NCBI GenBank assembly: GCA_030686995.1
Contig: CM060687.1
Location: forward strand, 164,075,323-164,139,322
Reading direction: 5' to 3'
DNA from: Artemisia argyi
Lineage: Eukaryota; Streptophyta; Magnoliopsida; Asterales; Asteraceae
DNA length: 64,000 nt
The position numbers were made by a program, and so were the translations under genes. The notes under the pieces were generated by a model. The model was not told the DNA's origin. It was given only the letters and a program-made list of their open reading frames with translations, and did no database searches. This document shows, one piece after another, positions 47,665 through 57,507 of the stretch; positions within the stretch are counted from its first letter, which is position 1; every line of letters starts with the position of its first letter.

Positions 47665-47701
47665 GTACCCACTTGTCACTATGAATTTCGTCCCGAAATT
47701 C
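47665..47701 (-). other. Polypurine-tract region and pol-end signature
   Basis: On the minus strand, just before the 3' LTR, the sequence reads gaatttcgggacgaaattc and then atagtgacaagtgggtac. The purine-rich aagtggg is a weak polypurine tract. The first part is a perfect 8-bp inverted repeat around three bases. Confidence 0.5.
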
Positions 47702-47880
47702 AAGTTTATCGTGATTACTTGAGTAGTGAATTTTTTTTTAACAGAGGGTTGTCGGCAGATTTTTATTATTAACATTAAGGAAACATGATTCAGTTAGACT
47801 TATCTGTACTAGACAGGACCAAGTAACTGATGTATTTAAGGGTTGTGAATATTGAAAGTAGTGGTCATGAATAGTAAAAT

Positions 47881-47949
47881 AACGGCTAGTGCACGGTAAT
47901 CCAACGGTCGGGAATAGTGAACTAACGGCTATATTTTAGCCTATAAATA
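47881..47949 (+). promoter_or_regulatory. Antisense promoter inside the gypsy element
   Basis: TATAAATA at 47942-47949 is preceded by three AACGG cores (47881, 47903, 47934), two in the contexts tccaacggtc and ctaacggcta. These resemble the plant MSA (Myb-binding) consensus. About 60 bp later comes an ATG. This reads opposite to the retrotransposon. Promoter activity is inferred. Confidence 0.5.
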
Positions 47950-48007
47950 CCCCTTTCTAATTTCCATTTCTTCCATCAACCATTTTTCTCTCATTTCCCA
48001 TCTCAAA

Positions 48008-48148
48008 ATGCCGCACCTCATCACTATATTAGCGATTGTGTATATCGTCCTTGACGCTATCTACTTAGCGTATGTTCCAGATGAAGACTTTGGATTCTTG
48101 GTCGCGATCTTGTTGTTTGTCGTACCCCTCACGGTCCTAGCACCGTAG
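48008..48148 (+). CDS. Small two-helix hydrophobic peptide A (antisense in gypsy element)
   Basis: A 46-aa frame starting at the first ATG after the TATA box (about 59 bp downstream), start MPHLITILAIVYIVL. Two hydrophobic segments (about 4-23 and 28-45) flank an acidic turn VPDEDFG. This predicts a small membrane hairpin. It lies in the element region where pol would be expected but on the opposite strand. It resembles peptide B downstream in layout and residues (LAIV near the start, acidic loop, a Pro in helix 2). I do not recognise a family. It may be a captured host fragment or an element-specific antisense ORF. Short length and lack of a database check keep confidence low. Confidence 0.45.
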   Translation: MPHLITILAIVYIVLDAIYLAYVPDEDFGFLVAILLFVVPLTVLAP

Positions 48149-48347
48149 ACAAGATATGGGGGTAATAATCTTGAGCTAGGGTTGTTTTAAATTAAGTCCT
48201 TGTTGTGTTTGTATATACTTTTTAACGAATATGGAATAAATCTTGTTTTTATAGGAATTTGTCTCGTCATTGTTTTTAATGATTTGTTTATATTTATCTT
48301 TCAGCATAATTTGAGTGATTCATCCTGTGGTGGCTCTTGCTATTGTT

Positions 48348-48482
48348 ATGTTGGTGGGGGTCTTTGTTGTCATAGCGGATCAACATATTGAAGATTCCAT
48401 GATTTATATTGTAATTATTGTAACATTAGCACTTCCGATGCTAATTATTTGTTTATTCATTAATTTCCACGGATTCAAATAA
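48348..48482 (+). CDS. Small two-helix hydrophobic peptide B (possible second exon or paralogue)
   Basis: 44 aa from ATG 48348, ending FINFHGFK. The same frame extends upstream without a stop to about 48315 and includes VVALAIV, which aligns with LITILAIV of peptide A. Two hydrophobic segments surround the acidic loop ADQHIEDS. A Pro sits at the matching place in the second helix. A tctttcag acceptor-like site precedes it at 48297-48304, so it might be a downstream exon, although exon A ends in its own TAG. Function is unknown. Confidence 0.4.
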   Translation: MLVGVFVVIADQHIEDSMIYIVIIVTLALPMLIICLFINFHGFK

Positions 48483-49191
48483 AATTTTCGCTATTTGAGT
48501 TTTCTATCAGTCTTTGTGAATTATTAGGGTTTTCCTATTTGTACTTTTGTCGGTTTCTCATCATAATGATGAGGGGATAAGATAGGTATTTATTGGGGTT
48601 TGTCCAATGTAATATTTATGAACAGTTCATTTTATCTCTATATTTTACTTTTAAATGAAGATTGTTATTTAGAAAATCTGAAATTATGAATGTTCTCTTC
48701 ATAACATGATTCTTCCTAAATTAGACATAGTTGATCAGGCTATGTATAATTGAGGACTAAATGATGTGATGTTTGGCTCAATCATATGTTTCTCTAAATT
48801 TTTTTTAGATGGTGTTCAACGTGTCGTTTTTATAATATAACACGTAATTTCTTTTTAAGAATAAAGTAGAAAATTTTTGTTCATACTATGATGACGAGTC
48901 AGAAATTTCTAGGGTAATAACAGTATATTGTTATTTGGTAAATGGAATAGAAATTGAAATTGACGTAGATTATGATTATTATGGAAATATTACAAGGTAG
49001 ATTTTTCGATACGGTAGGAAGATAGTTGTTATACTTAGGTTACATCCATCGTAACTTAAAGTAAAATACCAGAAAGAGATACAACTTAGGAAATTTTTGA
49101 ACTAGAGTTTATTTGTTTACAACAGGAATTTATTCATCTGCATAAATCTAGTTATCGTTCCCTTGATACTATCGAAGTCTTTAAAAATTCT
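48483..49191. other. Non-coding interior of the gypsy element
   Basis: AT-rich, no frame of note on either strand. Pol domains are absent here. Confidence 0.5.
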
Positions 49192-51396
49192 TCATTCTTC
49201 TGCAAAAGTCTTGGCTTTCCAATTGATATTGTAGTTTGGACATTGGCTCTTGTAGTGCCCTTTTGCACCACATCCGTGGCATACTACAGTTGTTGGTTGT
49301 CCTTTTCTGTTCGGAGTCTTACAGCTATTTGTCTTGTGACCTGCTTTCTGATACTTCCGGTACTTAACAATGCAGATTCCTGTGTGATGCTTCTCGCATT
49401 TTTGACACAGGGGTTTACTTCCATGATAACCACTTTTGGTAACAGGTGTGGCGAGGCAATCTTTATTAGCTTTTTTTTTTGTATTCCAGTTGACGGTGAT
49501 AGTTGATACGATCTTCCAGATGTTTAGGATAGCAGTCTTGAGCATTGGTAGAATTGCAATAGATGGGGTTGATGGTTCCTATTTCAGTGAGTTTTCGCTT
49601 TTCTTAATTTCCATTAGGTATAACTCCTTGTCTAATCCCTTAGTTATGGGTGATGGTAGGGTTAATCATTCTTTCTGGAGTTTTATAGTGGGCTGGCCTA
49701 TATTCCATGCAGCTTTCATGGTTATGCTTACCAGGTATACCCGTCTCTCTTCTTGGATAAACTATGGTAGTCCCTTCGAGTACTACTGACACGATGTTGT
49801 TTACCAATTTCTTGACGGCTTCAGTAGTCATGGTGATTTTAGATGATGATGAAGTATATGTATTGTTCATGTTGTCTATCTTCTGAAATCATTAATGAAA
49901 TTCAACTTAGAATCCATCTAATGTAAGAATAATTCAAATAACGAAGCTAATTATTTCATTGATGATAGACTGAATTGAATCCCTACTGTAATCTAATTTC
50001 AAGATATGCCTATGTTGTATCATAGATAAATAATCAACTCTTGATATGGGATTACTAAGGATCAAACGGATTTGTCTACTAAAATAAACTTCTCTCCATT
50101 CTTCAAGTTCTCTCCTGAAAATTTATTTTTAGACAATTCTTTGGTTTTTAGTTAATTATAGTATGTTTAAGAATTCTTAACAATTGTAAGAAATCTTACG
50201 GTAGATTTGAAAAACATTGTAGAAGTTAACATAATATTAATAACTTGATTGATTGTTTCTGTAAAACAAATAGTACAAGGTCTTTTATTAATATGTTATT
50301 GATCTACGTGGAGTCATTTGTTTATAAAAAAAAAATAACAAATGATGAGATTTTTGTATGAATGTATGAGGATTCATTACGTGCATGTTTGATATGAAAG
50401 AAAAGATTGATTCATAACAGAGAGATGTAACAGAAAAGGAGGTTATTATACATTATGATTCGATTACAAGTTCTGAAAGTTTCAGATTTGTTGAACATTA
50501 CATGTAATACTAACCAAAACTATTTGGTTTAGTAGGTACAACAAGGATACTTGTAAACTTAAGATTAGTTACACCTCTGACGTAAATATCTAACTTCTTT
50601 CTCAAGTTCAAGTTGTGCAGCTTCCATGTTTGAGAAACGTTCCTGACACATGTTCATTTGATTAGCCAACATAGTCTCTAATGCGGCAATCTTTTGATCC
50701 TGGTTTCTGGTTGTGTCTCTGGCCATCCATAGGGTTCTTTCAATATCTTCAACTCTACCATGTGTATGAACGTGTTCTCTTCTTGCATAACGGATCCTGG
50801 AGTCCAAGCTTCCATGCTCCTGGTTGGTGTTGTCCTTTGTCTCACCAGTCTTTATTCCTAATTCAAATATTGCTCATCTTTCAGCATTCGCTCTTTTGAA
50901 CAACGTGTCAAGGTTACGGTCGTACCATTCAAAACGTAATGGTTGTAACTCTTTTAGCTGTTCTATGTGAGCATCTAATACGCTGGCTTGTCGATAAATA
51001 AGAGTCCATATTGAATCAGGAGTGCTTATATTGTAGTCGGGTGAATTAGGTGAGGATAAATTATTTGGAATATCTGGTATTGGGGAATCTGAAGTATAAG
51101 GTAACAGAGGATTTGGCTTTCTCCCACGGCATCTCTTGGCGTGAATTTTGTCCAACTTCGAATGTTGCCTGACCACCAATCAAATCTTCATATGATTCAG
51201 TAGCTCTCCTGAGTTTTTGACGTAAAGGTGAACAAATAGGTGACGATGGAAGTGGTCTCTGAGTGAGTTCTATATCAAGCTGGGGTTGAGATATTTTTAA
51301 GTAAGGGTCTTCAGTATTCAGAGAATTTTGATTGATAGGTGATGTACTAGTATTAGAGAGAGTAGTTTAGACATTCACAGAAGTTTTAGGAGACAT
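49192..51396 (-). pseudogene. gag: Ty3/gypsy gag, degraded
   Basis: The likely start ATG at 51396 is followed by a stop after nine codons, then readable gag text in shifted frames: an N-terminal acidic/Pro-rich part, 'HIEQLKELQPLRFEWYDRNL' (about 50890-50960), a coiled-coil piece with 'RVEDIERTLWMARDTT' and 'LEKEVRYLRQRCN' (50565-50807), a stretch at 49640-49870, and a tandem zinc-knuckle end at 49192-49545 (CQKCEKHHTGIC..., then CHGCGAKGHYKSQC = CX2CX4HX4C). The first knuckle has lost its regular spacing (KYRKYQKAGHKTNSC, where a Cys pair is expected). Frameshifts and stops make it non-functional. Confidence 0.75.
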
Positions 51397-51610
51397 GTTA
51401 CTGTAGTAACCGAGAATAGTATTTTATGAGTAAATTTTTACGTTAAAGATGTAACAGTATGGATGAAATAATAATTGTGTAAGAGTAATTTCTAAACATG
51501 TAGAATAATCTTAACAGGTAATGCATTGAGCACGGAGGGCATAAGGCTATAAAATGTTTTGTTTGTAAAAACGGTTATAGTTCGGATCTAAATTAGACCT
51601 GTTTCGCTAT

Positions 51611-51632
51611 AACCAATGCTCTGTTACCAATC
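51611..51632 (-). promoter_or_regulatory. Primer binding site of the gypsy element
   Basis: The minus strand reads TTGGTAACAGAGCATTGG right after the 5' LTR. It differs from the usual TGGTATCAGAGC (tRNA-Met) by one base and fixes the element's orientation. Confidence 0.8.
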
Positions 51633-54600
51633 TGTAACACCCCCAATTTTAAAATATGTGTAGCGGAATTTAGATTGGGTGTTACTTCATGGAACAGGAG
51701 TTTAATAGTAGAAAACGATCATTATTTTAGTCGTTTTAAAAGATTTACCATTCAAATTTTATAAATATCAGAGTTTTCAAAATGAGGTCCCAGTGTTTTC
51801 AAAGTTTGTTAAATAAGTTTTCGAATGATAGTAAAATTTATAGCCTTTGTAAGAATCCGTGCTCCTCCGTACCATCCTTGCTCATTATGGACCTGAGATA
51901 AACACATGCTAAAAGTGTCAACACAAAGGTTGGTGAGTTCATAGAGTTTATAAGTAGAGTAGTTGATTTCCAAGAATCAAAAGAGTTTGTGAGTCCATAG
52001 TAGTCATAATAAACGATTTATCATTAAAATCAAAGTGTGAGTAAATCATAGTGTTTATAGTAAAAAATAGTTGATTTATCAAAATCAAAGTTAACATGAA
52101 ATAGTTTGTTGGTTTGCCCTAACTGGGTCAACACCAAAATAGTTATGATTTGTTAAGTAATAGTGATTTTATGCTATATAGTGAACACAATTTCGTCATT
52201 TGATAACATTAGTCATTTTAGTTCTGTGTCTTGACCACAGCACTACTATTCTATTGCACTAAGTCTCATGACACTCAACGATTAACAGGTCATCAAATAT
52301 GATGTAAGGTAACAATGGCCCTCTAGTAGGTTTTTGTTAGTAACCTATAGGTTTAAATAAAGTGCGTTTGGTGGCCCATCTTGGCAGACACAAACGGGGA
52401 TTGTCAGTCCTTAATAGATCTATCCACAACTATTTACGTTCACCCTTCAAGTGATTAAGGTTCATGATATGAGGGTCTTTTTAGCAATAGCAAACTTAGG
52501 CAATAGAAATCAGGTAAAGCATACAGTTGATAAGTCATTTGTAATCATGTTTATAGCAGTTATCTCTCCATGATATATTAAATGTATAAAAATGGTGGGC
52601 TATGGCCCCACAGTAATATGTAAATAGTATCTCCCCCAAATTATTTAGTTGAACATGTATCTCCCCCAAAATATTTATAAACAATTATAAAACCAGTAAA
52701 AGTAGGGGCCATAGTATAAAACCTTAAGTGATACCGGAAATGATGAAAAGTAAATTCGGGTGAGATTATGGTAACGACTTCAGTATAAAACCTGATAAAT
52801 AAATTTATCTGAGAATCTAACCAATACTATTTGGTAAATGAATAACGATTAATCGTTATGATGAAAAGATGATATGCGAATGAAATCCTTATGTTTATAA
52901 TAATACGACGAGATATGTTATTATTTTAAAGTTTTCCTTTCTTAACCATGATGATAATAGTACGGAAAGATAATTAGTTAAAATATCGTTATATATATTA
53001 TTAACGTAAAAATAAAATGTAATGAAAATGCATATGACGTGATGAGGTGACGTAAAATGGTAAATAAAACAAGAATGTTAAATAAAATATGTGGGTCCTT
53101 GTCCTTTTCCAGTTTTTACACTTTTTATTCTAACGGTGTTAGCGTTGCACCGTTAGTCCTTTTTATATAATAATTGCATTTATAGTCCACTACTTGTCCA
53201 AAATAACTTTCTGAGCTTGGAATATTAAATAATATCAATTTTTATCCTAAACTTTCTATTTTTGACAGTTTCAGTCCAAGTTTAAATGGTTTGGTAGTCT
53301 TAGTCCTTCTAAGCGTCGTCGCATTACATTTTTAGTCCAAATTCACAAAAATCATGGGAAAAATTTTATAAAAATTTCCGAGGCTTATTTTAGTAATAAA
53401 AAGCTTATTTCCACAGCTTATAAAGTTTAGAGCTTATTTTTCAAATTATGGGCTTTTAACGAACCAAAACAAAGGCCCAATAATGTTTTAAAAACCGTAC
53501 TTCGTGAGACGAGTTGAGCTCATCAAAATTATCATTTTTCATGTTCTATTTTCATATCAAAAAGTCTCAATAAGCCAGCATATTCGAAGAGCTTAAAAAG
53601 TGCTTAATGGGCTTAAAGGCCTACCTCACTATTTTATTTTGTTTTTAAAACTAGTTTCTGCGATTCACTTGGGTGAATATAGAGTGTCGAGACGCTAGTA
53701 TTTTTACATGTGATCTTTACGAGACTGATAGCTTGTTAGGTAGTTTAATGGGTTGTGAAATAATATCGTAGTCTTGTTAAGTTAGATTTCAAAATATACT
53801 GTCGTTTCTATGTTGCATGGGACACGTTTAGTAAGTGACTTAGAATATTTCTAAGTGTTTAGAGTTTTTATACCGATTTAAGCAAGTTCCAAAATAAGTT
53901 CGTATGGTGTATATAACGTAAAATTAAAGGTGAAACAAGTGTGCGTCGTGACTCCTAGGCCTTCCAAGATAGAGGCTTGTCACGTTTTGTGTCTCTACAT
54001 GTAATTTATACGTACGAAATATATATAAATGAGCCGATATACGCTCGACATGAAAATAAACAAGATGCATGGACGTTATTTAACGTGTAGAAGGAATTCA
54101 AAAGAAGGTCTAAGAGACTTACAATACTCCTAGAGTGATAGAGAGTCGTGGGTGATGAAGGAAAACCAAGAAAATCACACGTTAGCTTATTAATCCGAGA
54201 AACGATTTATAAACATAAACCCGATACAACTCAAAAGCTACTAAACTTGTGAATGAGTTGTTCCTGATCCTTCAGTAACATTTTTACGAGTGAGTAAGAG
54301 TTGAAAGAGAGTATTGAATGAGTGAGGGAAGGTGGTGAATGAGGAGTAGTTATATAAAGAGTTTAGGATACGTAAAGTTTCAATAATGCAAGGAACATGA
54401 ACCACTATGCATTGTCAGTGAATGAACAACTTTAGGTGGCTTCACTTACATTCTATGACTTTAAGAATTGCATGTGTTAGCTTAAAATAAGGATGTATGT
54501 CTTTGTGAGTCATGAGCATGTCGACAACCATTTTTACACGAATTGGCAAAATGAATAGGACTTGGTTTCTAACTGATGAATGTCGACTTCTAACCTAAAT

Positions 54601-55185
54601 TTACACTTGAAATGTTATTAGGAGTTTATAGAAACAAACAAGAGTTAATACGGTGGAGTTTTGAATTAATTGCATGTCGAATAGGTTGTTTTTGGACTAA
54701 ACACTTTGCCTCGTGTTAACATAATAAAACTCGACATATGATTATGAGATTTGACACACTAGTAGTCGGCTAGGTGAGAAACGAGGTGGTGCAAAAATAT
54801 ATAAATGTCGGGTGTAAGAATTGGGTGTACGAGGTGCGTTTTGAAGCATGTTACTTATCGATTTTATGAAATTTAATAGAATGTGAATTTGGGCTTTAAG
54901 ATCTTGGGCCGAAACTAGTTGGGTTGTGTGGTTGGGCTGAAATTAATTAAGGGCCCGTTAGGTGTAGTTTAAGGATAAATTAAGATTAGTGAAATATTTA
55001 AGTTTCGTTAAACGTGTCGAGAACTTGTTTCGTCATTTGGTGAATTTTGCATTATCGTAATCATGACCATTTAATATAATAAGAAAAATTTCAAATTTTT
55101 CTGTAAAAATGGTGATTAAAATAATGACAGAGATTAATATATAATTAACCGTTGTTAACAATATGGATTTTTGCGGGGTTTTACA
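51633..55185 (-). repeat. 5' LTR of the gypsy element
   Basis: 3553 bp, TGTAA...TTACA ends. It lacks the solo-LTR insertion seen in the partner. A 'taacaccc ... gggtgtta' inverted repeat occupies the outermost ~50 bp near 51633-51690. Confidence 0.9.
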
Positions 55186-55190
55186 TTTGA

Positions 55191-55804
55191 TATTCAACAA
55201 AAGGGTCTGATTTTCTTGCAAACATAGATTATTGATTATGTTCGGTTATCAAGGTAAGAAAGAAAGGAAGAGTATGTGATGTTTGTGTGGCTGCAAATCA
55301 TGGATGCGTATTTTTGTGAGGGAAATTAGGGCCGGAATTAGGTAATTTAGATTTTGTAAATGTATTTATAAGTCATAACATTTGGGTTATATACCAGTTT
55401 GGTTTTTAATTGGGCTGGCCAAATGATATCACCAATTATTTGGTAGTTTTATCATGGGCCTTAATAGATATTGATATTTAAAGTTTGTTTTGGCTGAAAA
55501 TTGTTTTAGACTAATTACCTTGGTAATTGAGTCGTATATTATTTGTATGGTATAGTTGATTTTGGGCTAATTTTGATATTTGGTTCATGTGAATAGTGTA
55601 TATTAAAAAAATGTATGGGATATATATAGTGTAAAAAAGATGGATTTTTTTGAAATAAAAATAAAAATATAAATGTCGGTCGCCTTACTATGACTAAAAG
55701 GTCGCATGTATGTCAGAAAATTTAAAGGTGATTGTGCCAAAGAAAGAATCAAGATTTCTGTTTGTGGTAGCTTCAGTTAACTGTAAATGTAATTATACTA
55801 CTGC
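55191..55804. other. AT-rich spacer
   Basis: No gene, RNA or element end is recognised. Confidence 0.5.
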
Positions 55805-56010
55805 TTTTTTTTTTTTATCGGTCCTAATACCGTCTTTCACGATGTATGGGGAGGTTGAGATGTAGAAAGCCTTACCCCTACCTAAGGTAGAGAGGCTGCT
55901 TCCAGTATTATCTAAGATAGGAAAGGACCTCGGGCCTTTTGTAGGGAGTGAGGATCGAACCATTGACCTCTAGGTTAAGATGCAAGGGGTTTTCCAACTG
56001 ATCCAACCCT
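55805..56010 (-). mobile_element. tRNA-derived SINE
   Basis: On the minus strand it starts agggttggatcagttgg (A-box-like), has GGTTCGATCCT (B box, 55951-55961), a body of about 150 bp and a terminal A-tail (T-run 55805-55816 on plus). Size and pol III box spacing fit a plant SINE. Flanking aattat-type words are too short to call a TSD firmly. Confidence 0.75.
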
Positions 56011-56034
56011 AAAATTATTGTTATTTGTAAATTA

Positions 56035-57000
56035 ATCTGCGGAAAACTAGAAGGGGGGTTGAATAGTTTTACGTCAATTTATATTTTAAAAAACTTTGTT
56101 TGATAAAAACTTCGATTCTTATTTATGTGAATATCAACACTTGCACAACTCAAACAATTTAATCTAACTAACTAAATAATGATAACATAAATATGAAAGT
56201 GATGAAAAGATAGAGATAGAGAGATCAAACCACAACACACGATATTTATAGTGGTTCGGCTACGAACCACCTCTTCGCCCTACTCCACTCCTCGAGTCAC
56301 CTACTCGAGAGTTTTCTTTACTGTGTTAACAAACTCCCTTTTTGGCGGAGAAACCTTACACAACTTTCGCTTACACCAATAAACGACACTAAGCTAAATG
56401 TCGAGTCCTAATAGTAGCTAGAACCAATCTCACACCACTACACGCCTTCTTCACAACTTGTACACAACACTACTACTTCACTACTTCTCACACCTTCACA
56501 ACTTCTTCTTCACACCACAACTATTTCTTCACTACTTCAATTCACAACAACTAACCCACCTAGATCTATCAATTACAATCACTACACAACTGTACAATAA
56601 ATACAAGCTACACTACTAATCTTCAACACTTCTTGGTTTGAGATGAAAGGAGTATTTTTCTTTTGCACTTTGAATGAGGATGGATAGAATCACTTGAAAA
56701 CAAGAACTAATGTGTTTATGATCAAATGATTTAGGAAGATGATTTGAGTGAATTAGAACAGAAAGTTTTAGTGCAAAAGGTGAGGAAAAAATTCAGATTT
56801 GAACCAGTATTTATAGGCAAAGAAATCTGACGCAGGAGCGTATGCCGGCCCCCTTAAAATTAAGGGGGCCGCCCCTTATAATTAAGGGGGCTGCCCATGT
56901 GAAACGGCCAGATTATTTGTCTTTTTCTGGGAAAAGTTTATTTGGTGAAAATTTAACTGAATTTGGTTAAAAATTTGAATTCATATATTTATTATGAAAT
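56035..57000. repeat. LTR-like dispersed repeat with strong palindromes
   Basis: Contains 'ctagaaggggggttgaatag' and 'tatttatagtggttcggc', phrases I associate with LTRs spread in many plant genomes. No TG..CA ends or TSD could be fixed. At 56847-56870 an 11-bp perfect inverted repeat (ggcccccttaa/ttaagggggcc) is followed by a second imperfect one (56871-56892). No gene. Confidence 0.45.
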
Positions 57001-57329
57001 AAACATTTTCCTTTAATTACCAAAATTGTTTTTCTTAAATATAAAAAATGTTTATACCATTTTATATAATTTGTAATTAGTAAATAAACCTTCCTTTGAT
57101 CATAAAATGTATTAGGCACTTGTTTATTTATACCTTAAGTGAATTAGTTGGATATAATGATATTTTGTCACTAAATACTTATTTACGTAATGATTTTACG
57201 TTTAATGATTTTATATTTTTTGATCGTCAAAACATAGGGATATCGAAAAATATTAATAACGTTTTTACGCATTATTTATATCAACATAACCGCTAAAAAA
57301 ATATGGCCGCATAACATCACATTATCAGA

Positions 57330-57377
57330 AAATAGTCACAGGGTACCCGCCACCGCATCGCGCGGGTACCCTGCTAG
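57330..57377 (+). mobile_element. Helitron 3' end
   Basis: Hairpin agggtacccgc...gcgcgggtaccct (57339-57372), then gCTAG (57374-57377) and a T, the Helitron 3' signature. It shares the GGGTACCC stem with the Helitrons at 22033 and 63688. No convincing TC 5' end was found upstream, so only the end is annotated. Confidence 0.7.
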
Positions 57378-57507
57378 TAATTCTAATAAGCCAAACTATA
57401 ATTCTAATAAGGTGACCATTACACACGGCCTTAGGTCGCTGATTTTATTCAACATATATAACAAAGTTTATATTAGATAAATGGTGAAAGCATTCTTGAA
57501 ACCTTGG

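Larger units (their letters stand above)
42661..55185 (-). mobile_element. Ty3/gypsy element with complete ends, broken gag, no pol
   Basis: TSD tttga at 42656-42660 and 55186-55190. LTRs start TGTAA and end TTACA: 42661-47664 (5004 bp, including a nested 1430-bp solo LTR) and 51633-55185 (3553 bp). The PBS next to the right LTR shows the element runs on the minus strand, so the right LTR is 5'. The 3968-bp interior has a degraded gag (49192-51396) and no RT, integrase or RNase H blocks on either strand. GAATTTCGTCCCGAAATTC (47683-47701) beside the 3' LTR is the 'tttcg.gacgaaattc' signature seen at the pol end of Tekay/Del chromoviruses (recollection). Mobility would require another element's pol. 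Confidence 0.88.

Noticed and set aside
48200..48391. 63-aa plus frame in the gypsy interior
   Set aside because: It overlaps peptide B in another frame, and the Cys/Gly-rich end is the shifted reading of that hydrophobic segment.
49243..49789. Plus frames of 87 and 117 codons
   Set aside because: They are antisense to the gag zinc-knuckle region; the minus strand has the recognisable CX2CX4HX4C motif.
55951..56006. Possible tRNA gene from A and B box sequences
   Set aside because: No cloverleaf can be drawn, and the unit has a SINE-like body and A-tail.
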